A DNA stretch of 64,000 bases, from contig OX485804.1 in the NCBI GenBank assembly GCA_950295325.1, positions 19,778,001 through 19,842,000 on the forward strand, given 5' to 3'. Numbering within the stretch: the stretch's first letter is position 1; the number at the start of each line of letters is the position of its first letter. The notes under the pieces are model-generated. The model did no database searches and was not told the origin of the DNA. It saw nothing but the letters and a program-made list of their open reading frames with translations. This DNA comes from Polytrichum commune. Lineage: Eukaryota > Streptophyta > Polytrichopsida > Polytrichales > Polytrichaceae. The position numbers were made by a program, and so were the translations under genes. Positions 49,290 through 58,825 of the stretch are shown in pieces.

Positions 49290-49866
49290 TTAAATATCGT
49301 CAGACTCAGATGCACTGAGTTCAAAATAAGCACATACTCTAGTATCATAATATTTATGAGGTGAAGGTGAAATTGAGGATGAAGTAAATGAAGTATTAGC
49401 ATACGCTTCAGCTAAAGCCTCAGCACACACAAAGAGGCTATGAGGACTAAAAGAGGGACTTCTCAATAATCCACGGTGTTGATAAAATGGCAAGGTTTGT
49501 ATCGGCGATGGATTCATCCAACTGCAAACAACAAACCATGTATTAGAATATATAACAACAAATTAAAATACAAAATCTAGAATTTGCAATTGAAGTATGA
49601 ATTAAAAAACATATAAACATATAAACTAATAATTGGATAATGTAAAATATAATACATGTAGAAGCAATCATGTCTGCCACAATACCGCCTACAGGACTCA
49701 AACCATGAACAAATAACTTCATTAAAACTTCTGACTTCTCCTTTGCACCCCTCCATGGCTTGCCATCTCTTTGTCTACATAATTGAGTTTCCGTAGTAAT
49801 AGAGTTGAAGAAAACGTCATTTGTGGCTAAATCGACCTCTGAAATTGAAGGATGCATGGTGATCAA
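49290..49866 (-). pseudogene. Possible methylase-like gene fragment
   Basis: Two minus-strand blocks. 49866 down to about 49655 encodes LATNDVFFNSITTETQLCRQ, then KPWRGAKEKSEVLMKLFVHG and LSPVGGIVADMIAST. The arrangement (E)K, a helix, then a hydrophobic strand ending in D..A.T resembles the SAM-binding motif I region of N6-adenine/N4-cytosine methylases. 49517-49290 follows a CAG acceptor and ends ASESDDI before its stop. A direct splice between the blocks does not keep frame as I read it. Only a fragment of a domain is present, so I regard it as a gene relic or captured exon. Confidence 0.3.
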
Positions 49867-49978
49867 AAGTTCTTAAGGTTGCCTCGCAATGGGAAATGAA
49901 AGTGATCAGACCAATAACAAAGCCTTGAACTTCAAAGTCTAGGCCTATCATAGTAAGTTGCTGACATGTGCTTCTGAA

Positions 49979-50023
49979 CTACACTAAACATCTTGTGTAG
50001 TGTGATTTAGATGTTTAGTGTAA
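49979..50023. mobile_element. Solo palindromic ACACTAAA element
   Basis: ACACTAAACATCT (49981-49993) and its perfect complement AGATGTTTAGTGT (50009-50021) enclose a 15-base loop; TA borders both sides. The arms match the ends of the larger MITEs. It lies about 210 bases upstream of the transposase remains. Confidence 0.6.
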
Positions 50024-50233
50024 TGTTGTGGGTTTGACAATCATTAATTGAGTTAGTCTCGCCCATGGAATGATGTCCTTAGTTCCAATTCAATTTTGAA
50101 CAGTAGTTATCATATGACCCACATTTATTGATACCTCTTAAAAATGTCTTTACTTTCTTGTAAGTAGTTTTTCCTCTAATACTACCTCTAGAATTTTTTG
50201 TTTGATAAGTATTGAGGAAGTCTTTGGGGTGCT

Positions 50234-52473
50234 ATGACAAAGCGTCAACGTACAATGACAGACATGTTAGTTAGGGTGAGAAATCCTAGAGAGTCCGTGT
50301 TAGAAATTGAACATGTTGCTATCAATCCATCAACTTCAGCTATAAACAACGATGAAGAAAATCACATTAAAAATGCCAATGAAGAATGGAAAGATGCATG
50401 GTATGATCTATATGATTGGGTAGAGTTCAACAAAGAGTCAGGAAGAGTGTTTTGCAAAACTTGTAGAGAAAGAGGTGGAAAATTTGTGTATGCAAGTGAG
50501 GGTTCAACTAATGTTAAAGTTTCAGCACTACAATACCATTCTAAAAGCAATGAACATAAAAAATTGTCATATGCTAAACATGTGGGCAAAAAAACTTTGG
50601 AGAAATGTGTTGCTAAAGCTAACTGTGCATGTGACGAGGTTGTGATGTCACTCTTTAAGGCTGTTTATTTTCTAGGAAAAGAATCTATTCATTGCCACAA
50701 GTTTGCATTTTTGTGTGAATTGCTTGTGTCTTGTAAAACTCCAATAATTGAAAAGTTGTATCATCATGAAAAACCATGTGTAGACATGATGTTTGCAATT
50801 TTTACTAGACTTCAAAGACAAATCTTAGACATAATTCGAGATTCTAGATTTTTTGGCATAATGATTGACGAAAACACTGACATTTCAGTTTTGGGTCATC
50901 TTATAATTTTCGCTACTTTTTTAGAAGGTAGTGTTGTTACAACTAGTTTTTTTGGTTTGTTGTGGATTGTTGATGGGCAAAGAAGCTCAAGTGTGATTTT
51001 TGACTTACTTATTGGTGCTTTGAAGATTTGGGGTTTAGATATGAATAAGTATGTAGATTTTGGATCTAATGGTGCATCTACCATGGTGGGTAAGAATACA
51101 GGTGTGGCTACACTTTTAAAAAAGGTGAACCCTTTTTTTACCTCTACCCATTGTGTTGCTCACAGAACAAATCTAGCTGTTTTGGAAGCTTCTAAAATAG
51201 AAAGTTGTAAAGAATTGTCGTTGGATGTTGATCATGTATTGAATGTATTGGCTGGTCATTTTAACAAATCTTCTAAAAAAAAATCAGCTTTGCAAGCTTT
51301 ACAAGATGAATTGAACGATGCTCAAAAAACATTAAAAAGATATCACAAAATTCGTTGGTTTTCTAGATTTGAAGTTGTGACAACATTATGTGACTCGTTA
51401 GAGTCTGTATTGGTATATTTGCGTAATTCTTGCTCCTCTCCTAGTGTTGACGGAACTCACGTTTTGTATGACAAATTCAGAGAGTTCAAATTCATTTATG
51501 TTCTCTATTTTCTAGCAGACATTTTACAAATGTTTGGCAAATAGTCTAAGATTTTTCAATGCAAGCTTGTGGACATTTCTTATTTAGGGTCCATTGTGAA
51601 AAGCAAAATAGCTACTATAAGAATGTATTTTTTAGTTGAGGCTTGTGACTTGAATCATGAAACTTTCAATCCCTCTTTAGGATTTCATGTAATTCCATAA
51701 TTTGGACCTCCAGGTGGATTTCTCAGGCGTTTGTCAAGTGAAATTAGAGGGTCTAAATTTCATAGTGTAAACATGATTCGGGATCCTAGTGGGGTTGATT
51801 TAGAAGTTGCTTTGTCTTTTCAAAGGTTGTATGCTCAAGAAGTTTGTGATGCATTAGAAAATAGATTTGTTGACAATGATCTTATTGATTGTTTTAAGAT
51901 TTTGAGCCCTACTAATTTGCCTCAAAGGCAAGTTGGCTTGAGTTCTTATGGAGTTGTGTAGTTGTGTAGTTGGATTTGCTTTTGAAACATTATGGAGAAG
52001 AAAAGCGTATTGGGGGCACAACATATCCTCCATTGGTAAATGTTGTAGCTTGTAAGCAAGAATTTTTTGCTTTCAAAGTGCAAGGTAGTTGTGAATAGAG
52101 TGATCGTACCTTCGAGGATTTGTGGACATCTATAAGTTGGAGTCCTTCTTTGAAACTGAAATTTCCTAACCTACTAACACTTGCCGACATTGCAAGATGT
52201 CAATGTGTTAGTACTGCTACTTGTGAGAGAGCTTTCTCTGTGCAGAATAACATCAAGCAGAAGACTAGGAATCAAATGACAAAAACACACTTGGATAGTG
52301 TGATGCGGGTGGCGATTGAAGGACCAACCAAAAATTTTGAGTTTATTTTGGATGAAGCTATATCTTTGTGGAAGGATTCAAGAAAGTTTCGATTCTTGTT
52401 TACTAATCCTAAGAAATATCTTGCAGGAAGAGTAGAGGTTGAATCAGAAGATGGTGAGGACTTTCACCCTTAA
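50234..52473 (+). pseudogene. Decayed hAT-superfamily transposase
   Basis: An open block of 436 codons starts MTKRQRTMTDM. It includes a TTF-type zinc-finger region (about residues 55-110: WVEFNKESGRVFCKTCRERG, then ALQYHSKSNEHKK), a catalytic-domain start (IMIDENTDISVLGHL) and THCVAHRTNLAVLEASK. The same reading continues past in-frame stops at 51542 (TAG) and 51698 (TAA). A tandem 8-bp duplication of GTTGTGTA (51953-51968) then shifts the frame, and another stop follows near 52096. The end, 52120-52473, carries the hAT C-terminal dimerisation region (CVSTATCERAFSVQNNIKQK). Related full proteins (the ZNF862-like hAT group) run about 600-800 aa, so this copy is full length but inactive. Terminal inverted repeats were not found. 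Confidence 0.85.
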
Positions 52474-52529
52474 ACTCATTTGAATTTTAGCAACCTTTCA
52501 TTATAATCAACTCTTTAAAAAAGAGTTGG

Positions 52530-52591
52530 TTAATCCTTGGCCTTCAAACGTGGTGAAGGGCTAAGTCAGGTTCAATTCCTGCCAAGGATAC
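52530..52591 (+). other. tRNA-like fold lacking a D arm (weak)
   Basis: ATCCTTG and CAAGGAT form a 7-bp acceptor-like stem, followed directly by ACCA. CCTTC and GAAGG enclose a 9-base loop, and TCAGGTTCAATTCCTGC gives a T-arm with the usual TTCAA. There is no D arm and no normal 7-base anticodon loop, so I do not call a tRNA gene. Confidence 0.2.
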
Positions 52592-53256
52592 CACTTAGTA
52601 CTCAAATTTTGAATTTAAAGCCTACAACATTAAAAGATATGAAGGATTTTAACCTACTAAAAATTAGTTTTGAAGGCAATTGGCGGGTAACTTAAAAACT
52701 CAAAAGGTTTTCAACTTACAAAAAATTGATATTGTAGGATGCAACCTATGCCATGAGGGAAATAGCCTATGCCCTTTTAAAGAGGTAGGCAATTAACCTC
52801 AATAACTTCAAAAACTTTTCGGACCATGGGTGTCGTATTAACAAGGTTTAATTGTAGGTTTAATATTATGAACATACTTTGTTTGGGACCTACATGCGCA
52901 TCGCACACATAGGCCAAACTACTTTATTTCCATCTTTAAGCCTATTCTATGCTTAGGGTGAGTTCCCATGTAGGCCACTCGCCCACTAGATTCTAGTGTG
53001 AATAAGGAAATACCCACCCAATGTAGAGGGGATTTGGTGGGGTAGGGTGTACGTGACAACTAGCTACTCCCATCTTCTCAAATCTAGGTCCACCTACTAA
53101 CTTCCTCCTCCAGGATAAAACCTCCTTCTCCTCCCAAAACGGGTCTTCAAGCCTTTGGTGACCGACACTTGTAGGTTAAAGATTCTTTAATAGGGCGCAT
53201 GAAAGTGTAGCAGCATGTGATTCATGAACACATTACGTCACATGCTGAAGTCAAAA

Positions 53257-53609
53257 CTACACTAAATGTAATGTTTAGTATCATATGGTATTTATTGTCA
53301 TTATGTTAACTTTTTGGACGACACTTCTCATGAGTAAGTTTACCAATACTGTCATGGATGAGTTCATCCATTGGCCAAGACCCTACCTTCTCTTATTAGC
53401 AACTTGTGATGAAATATTGTCATGGATGCTTGAAATTTGGATGAAAAATCCCTTAGTAAGTGACAGTATTTGCAACACTGTAAAATTCACAAGGAATGGG
53501 AAATAATGTTGGGTTAACATTTAGTGTTGGTGACACTATACTACAGTTTACAATTAGTATTGAGAAAGACAATTAGTTTTGGTGACACTAAATAACATAT
53601 TTAGTGTAC
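53257..53609. mobile_element. ACACTAAA-type MITE, copy 3
   Basis: Starts CTACACTAAATGTAATGTTT and ends AACATATTTAGTGTAC. The body is collinear with copies 1 and 2, same orientation, with a deletion near the 3' third. Confidence 0.8.
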
Positions 53610-54243
53610 TTTCACCTCATTCAACATTGTGTTGTGACCTTGAATGGATTAATGCTAGGGTGGTCTTGACGATGTGCCCACATGATTGTCTTCCTAACGA
53701 CACTACATTGTTTATGGTATTTAGTGTCACATGTGTAATAATGTCATTTACCCTATTTTGAGGCATATACTAGGTTACATTGATGATTAACAACTGCATC
53801 ACAACTATCACCTTATGGCACTTGGTATTCGAGTGCGCTTACTAATATCTTGGCATGAGCATGTTCAACAATGTTGCCATGTGCATGTTCAAGTGTTACG
53901 CCTATGTTACACAATGGTCTACACATTGACTAAAGTGTACACAAATGACACTTGCATTTAGTATGCTCAAGACTATCTTCCTCTTGCATACTAAAATGTA
54001 GACACATGGCACTTGTCATTAGTACGCTTAGAAGATTTTCCCCTTGCATACTAAAAAGCAAGACTGTCATCTTACATATCCCAATGTGCTACTCTAAATG
54101 TCATAATGTAGATATCTTTTCATTGAAAGGAGTTACTTATGTTGACGAATGAAATCATACTTGTTGACAATTAGCAGGCGTGACACTTTGACACCTCTAG
54201 GCATCTAGTTTAGGCCCTTTGCAAATAGTGTACGTGACACTAA

Positions 54244-54726
54244 GGGCCACTTCACACATGTGATTGAGAACCCATGACCAGTACACTTCAAGCACTCTCA
54301 TTGGTGGAAAAGGCGGAGCCGGTCCAAGTTCGCTACACACTACGCTTGAGGGACCAACAAAGTATGTGAATGCAAGGGATGTAGAGTCTACATGGATTCC
54401 TACATGGCATTGAATGGATCATGTTTCATGGTCACTCGGACTATAATCAAAAACCACCTCTTGGAGGTAGGCCTAACACAGATCCAAGAGACCATGGCCA
54501 ATGGTTTATTCTATTTTATCATGTGTGAGGACCCGCACGAATAAAAATTCATTGAAATAGCATTTGGTTGAGGGCCTGGTCGCATATGACTTCACACTAC
54601 ACTTGAGGATCCGTGACCACACTATATGATGATGTTGGAGGTGAGTTGGGATGGCCTTTGGACACTTTTCTTTTGGGCTCTCACAATTTCATGGTCTCGG
54701 CTCTTGGCTCGTGTGTGAAGTGGCCC
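54244..54726. mobile_element. Tourist-like MITE, 483 bp
   Basis: Ends GGGCCACTTCACACA and TGTGTGAAGTGGCCC are exact inverted repeats. TAA flanks both sides (54241-54243, 54727-54729), the PIF/Harbinger hallmark. It is nearly the same sequence as 56879-57383 in the same orientation, sharing CACTTCAAGCACTCTCATTG and AAAGGCGGAGCCGGTCCAAG. Confidence 0.85.
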
Positions 54727-55152
54727 TAAATACCCTAAATGGTGAACTTGTTGGGTGCTCCACCCACGAGGAGGCATGAAACTTGTTGTTGAGGGCATTG
54801 CAATTGGAGGAGACTCCGCAAATCCTATTGAGACAAACTTTGGGAAGTTTGATTTGTTGTTGGCAACATTGCACCATGATGGCATGCAACGCGTTCAAAC
54901 ACGGAAGATCTACAAGAAGAACATCCTGATGATGTTTCTCATATGGTTTCTCACTGGAAATACTTCTCATGAGGTGTTTTTGGATGATGCAATATGTGTG
55001 GACAAAGTGGTCTGAGATGACCCTAAACTAACTGATGATAATGGATAGGTACCCAAACCAAACGGAGTGGTTGGTAGTTCAATTCCCGGTTGTGAAATTG
55101 TCTCTTTACTTGACGAAAAACTAGCTAGGTGGTCTAGTGCCTCTTGTGTTCC

Positions 55153-55196
55153 ATATATATATATATATATAGTGTGTGTGTGTGTGTGTGTGTGTG
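55153..55196. repeat. (TA)n(GT)n compound microsatellite
   Basis: About ten TA units followed by about twelve GT units. Confidence 0.9.
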
Positions 55197-55630
55197 AACA
55201 ATCCATCCTTGACCACATTAAATCGGCCCCTAATGTGCAGTGTGTCACCCACCTTTAACCTGAAGACTGGCTAGGATTTCGAGCAATCGTGTTATTTTAA
55301 GCGTTGTTTGAGATTTAGGTTGTAATATTACAATACACAATGTACATTCCCATTTCTTTGGCATTATGTAAATGTAAGGATGAGTTAGAAAGGCCATAGC
55401 ATGAATTCAGTGAACATTGGCAACAATGCATTTGTGACAATTCTCATGCCTTTTGATGGCATCCACTTTTTTTGGGTACATGTTTATGGCCATGAGCCAG
55501 TATTGTATAATGGAAAATATGAGGCAAGTATGTACACCATATTCAATACCATTGTGTGCTAATACGATGCACATTAGCTGAGTATACATGGTCATGACCA
55601 TATACTTTGTTATACATGTGGATATCACAC

Positions 55631-56048
55631 CACGGGGAGGTCATTCCATTGTTAAGTTGAACACCATTTGCGAATAAAGTTTGTTACCCCTATATTACAT
55701 GCCATAGATAATTTTAAAATTTATGATATGTTTTCTACATATACATAACCATTGATAGTGTCTTTTGTATATTTTTTTTAAAAATGTTTTTAGTCATCTT
55801 CATTGTTGTAGTAGTTTTTTTAGTTCAATTCTGCGTGATTCTAATTAAACATGGTATGTTTTATATAAAAAGAAAACAAATCATCATATTTGGTTACTAC
55901 TTTTTACTATGTAATAGACTTTGTGTATATCTACTCATGAGAAAAAATCGATAAAATTTTGACCCATTTTGGTGATGCTTTATGTAAAAAGTAGATTTTT
56001 TTGGTTCGAATGTGCTGTTCAACTTGACAATGGAATGACCTCCCCGTG
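55631..56048. mobile_element. hAT-like MITE with 8-bp target duplication, 418 bp
   Basis: The inverted ends are about 33 bp with one mismatch: CACGGGGAGGTCATTCCATT, then GTTAAGTTGAACA on the left against GTCAAGTTGAACA on the right arm. TATCACAC flanks both sides exactly (55623-55630 and 56049-56056). The interior is AT-rich and non-coding. Near-identical arms and an intact duplication suggest fairly recent movement. Confidence 0.9.
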
Positions 56049-56878
56049 TATCACACATGGCACCTCATACATAGGGTATGGTGGATTTTTGGGATGCCCT
56101 CAATCTAAGATCTAATATTTGTTGAACAAGATGGTGTAAGAAGTGATCCACGAAAGGAGAATGACATTTTCATTTAATAGAAGACCCTCACCTATAATGA
56201 AACTGATTTTGTGGTGATTCTCACTTAACAATCCAACATCAATGAAGCCCCCTAGTGGAGAGTAAAAGGCCCATTTCTTAAAACGAATTTTCAAAAATTT
56301 GTACCACATATATATATGTTTGATAATCTATGGATTTTTTTTTGAGAATTTCCCAAGTCTTTAACCTACCTAAAGTAGAAAAGTTCCTTAAAAGGGACTC
56401 TTTTAGGCTCAACTACCTTATAGGATCCATGATCATGACTCCACTTTGTCACGATCCTTGAAACCTCTGCCACCCATATGGCATGCATCATGACAATCGC
56501 AATAAAGACCTTTCAATGTCATTCCAATGCCATGTCAGGCACATGAGTATTATTTGGTTCGTTTTTCATGTTCTCCAACTTCTACCAATCAAACTTACAC
56601 AACAAACCTTGTGTTGCATTAGCAAATCTACGACAAAACATATGCAACTCATACCTCCCGTGATGAAGTTATGTTTATTGGAAGTGAATGTTTGTTGATG
56701 TCTTAACTGGGGTGCATACAGTAGGTCCTCCCAATCGTGTTCGCTATTGAATGTAGAGTAGTTATTAACAATTTGAAAACATAAACCCAATCTCTTGTGG
56801 ACACGTGTCGTTATGATGATTGCTGCTCTTTGATCCTCACCAAATCATGTACAAATCAAATCTAGGGGGTCCAATTAA

Positions 56879-57383
56879 GGGCCACTTCACACACGACACT
56901 AAGAGCCCGTGACCGTGACACTTCAAGCACTCTCATTGGTGGAAAAGGCGGAGCCGGTCCAAGTTCGCTTCACAGTACTACGCTTGAGGGACCAACGAAG
57001 TATGAGAATGCAAGATGGATGTAAAGTCTACATGGTTTCCTACATGGCATTGAATGGATCATGTTTCATGGTCACTTGGACTATATTCAAAAACCACCTC
57101 TTGGAGGTAGGCCTAACACAAAATTGGGAGACCATGGCACTTCAAACGCTCACAACCGTTGATTTATTCTATTTTATCATGTGTGAGACCCCGCATGAAT
57201 AGAAAATCATTAGAACAACATTTGGTTTAGGGTCCGGTCACATATGGCTTCACACCACACTAGAGGATCCGTGACCACACTACATGATGATGTTGGAGGT
57301 GTGTTGGGACGGCCTTTGGACACTTTCTTTTGGGCTCTCACAATTTCCTGGTCACGGCTCTTGGCTCGTGTGTGAAGTGGCCC
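56879..57383. mobile_element. Tourist-like MITE, 505 bp
   Basis: Same ends as the element at 54244 (GGGCCACTTCACACA, TGTGTGAAGTGGCCC) with TAA at 56876-56878 and 57384-57386. Overall similarity to that copy is high by eye. Confidence 0.85.
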
Positions 57384-57430
57384 TAATAAGAACACGAGCC
57401 ATGTACCTTAATAAAAAGCCCCCTTTCCTA

Positions 57431-57756
57431 CTACACTAAATAGGTAGATTAGTGTTGGAAACACTAATAGTCGACGAAAACTCTAAATGTAAATTGTCTC
57501 TATAGTGTTAGAACACTAAATGTCAACTCTAACACTATTTGTACCAAGTAGTAACTTTAAATATTTACATGAGCGCATTTAGTGTTAGATGATATTTTGT
57601 AAATCTTGGAATGAAGAATTGAAGGAAGAAGAATATGAGAACCTCGTATTGGTATAATTTGTTCAAACCCTATTCAAACACTAATTGTAATATCAGTTGA
57701 AAATTAGTGTTTTAGGTAACTATTGCATCTAACACTAATCTACCTATTTAGTGTAG
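57431..57756. mobile_element. MITE with perfect 26-bp inverted ends
   Basis: The left end CTACACTAAATAGGTAGATT plus AGTGTT is exactly complementary to the right end (AACACT plus AATCTACCTATTTAGTGTAG). The outer 10 bases match the ACACTAAA family; the interior is distinct. It lies about 250 bases upstream of the kelch-gene promoter. Confidence 0.85.
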
Positions 57757-58004
57757 CTGTGTGATGAATGTTGCATGCCTGGAGGCGTCTTTCTTGTGTG
57801 TGGTTTGCTGATGAGATAGTCTCGAGAAAAAGCACGCCCCTGAAAAAAGAATGCGCCAAAAAACGAGTTGATCGCCTGTGTGAGGCCACGATTTGGATTT
57901 GGTGCTGAAGGCCTGGACTAATGGTGATGAGCATGACAGCAGCCACGCTGGACTGGTGGATGACGCTGGCAGCTGATGTGGCATCTGTGGCCTCGCCCTC
58001 CACG

Positions 58005-58087
58005 CCACGTGGAACCGTTATAAAGGGGCATCCTCGACGGATCTCTGCTCCATGATCCAATTCTCTATTCTCTATTCTCTATTCTGG
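58005..58087 (+). promoter_or_regulatory. Core promoter of the F-box/kelch gene: G-box, TATA box, pyrimidine patch
   Basis: CCACGTGG (58005-58012), a palindromic G-box/ABRE core, lies 6 bases before TATAAAGG (58019-58026). A repeated ATTCTCT pyrimidine-rich patch follows at 58062-58087, where plant transcription often starts. Transcription from about 58050 would give a leader of roughly 770 nt, with upstream ATGs (for example 58051). The G-box suggests bZIP or bHLH control by light or ABA; that is inference. Confidence 0.55.
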
Positions 58088-58825
58088 TTTAACTTAATCA
58101 CCAGGGTGTCACTCCTGTCGAATCGCGGATAGAGTGTTCTCGCGGCGTCGATTCTGGCATCTCTTAAGTTTGGATCAGTCTACACGTCTCCGCAACGTCA
58201 ACCAACATCCTTGAATCGTACTCAGATCTCACAGCAATTGATTTCAGCAGCAGAGAGGCAGCCAACGTCGTCTTGCAGGTCGCTTCTCATCGTCGACTTG
58301 GTCATGATGCTCTTGTTGGGATCGGTAGTAGTATGAGAGCTGGATGAGGATTGTCAGTTTTTGTAAGGGAAGCCCAATCTGGTCAATCGTCTCCTCCTTG
58401 AGAACAGGGGGCTCGAAGGATTTGTTTTAGGTTTGAGCTACATGCATCCCCGTCCCCTTCTGGCCAGTGCAGGATTTCATAGCCGGGGTTTTTTAACTTT
58501 AGAGTGTGATCGTCGCCTTCGTCCTGTTCTTGGGAGAGTCAAGAATTTTGAGAGCTGATGAGGGTAAAAAGAGGAAACCCAGACTGGTCTACCATCTTCT
58601 TTAGAACGGGTTTAAGTTGGGTTCGAGTTACATCCTATCCGAAGAGTTACAGACAGGAATTTTGATCGGGAGGGGTTAGCGGGCTTGGAAAATTTCCTCG
58701 GTGAAACTTGTCAGCAAGTTGTGGGTAGAGGTTGAGTTGAAAGTGAACTAAGGGAATTTAGAGCCGCCTTGCTCCATTGTGTGCACGAGGATTTAAGTCT
58801 GTAGTGTGGCATTTGGGGTTCTACG

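Larger units (their letters stand above)
41523..50233. other. Long gene-poor region packed with mobile-element remains
   Basis: Apart from the elements listed separately, I find no intact gene. Low-complexity and AT-rich tracts dominate 41700-42420 and 43700-46000. Segments containing GTGCCCACAATAGGATCATG (44081-44100) and TGTGGGCACTTCCAACTCCA (44889-44908) are relatives of 23330-23560. Confidence 0.5.
52474..58004. other. Gene-poor stretch dominated by MITEs
   Basis: No gene supported outside the elements listed. 52600-53250 and 53700-54230 are AT-rich without long frames. Another ACACTAAA-like inverted pair (GACACTACATTG, GGTATTTAGTGTC) is at 53699-53732. 56100-56870 includes a partial copy of the 315-bp repeat (56720-56840). 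Confidence 0.5.
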
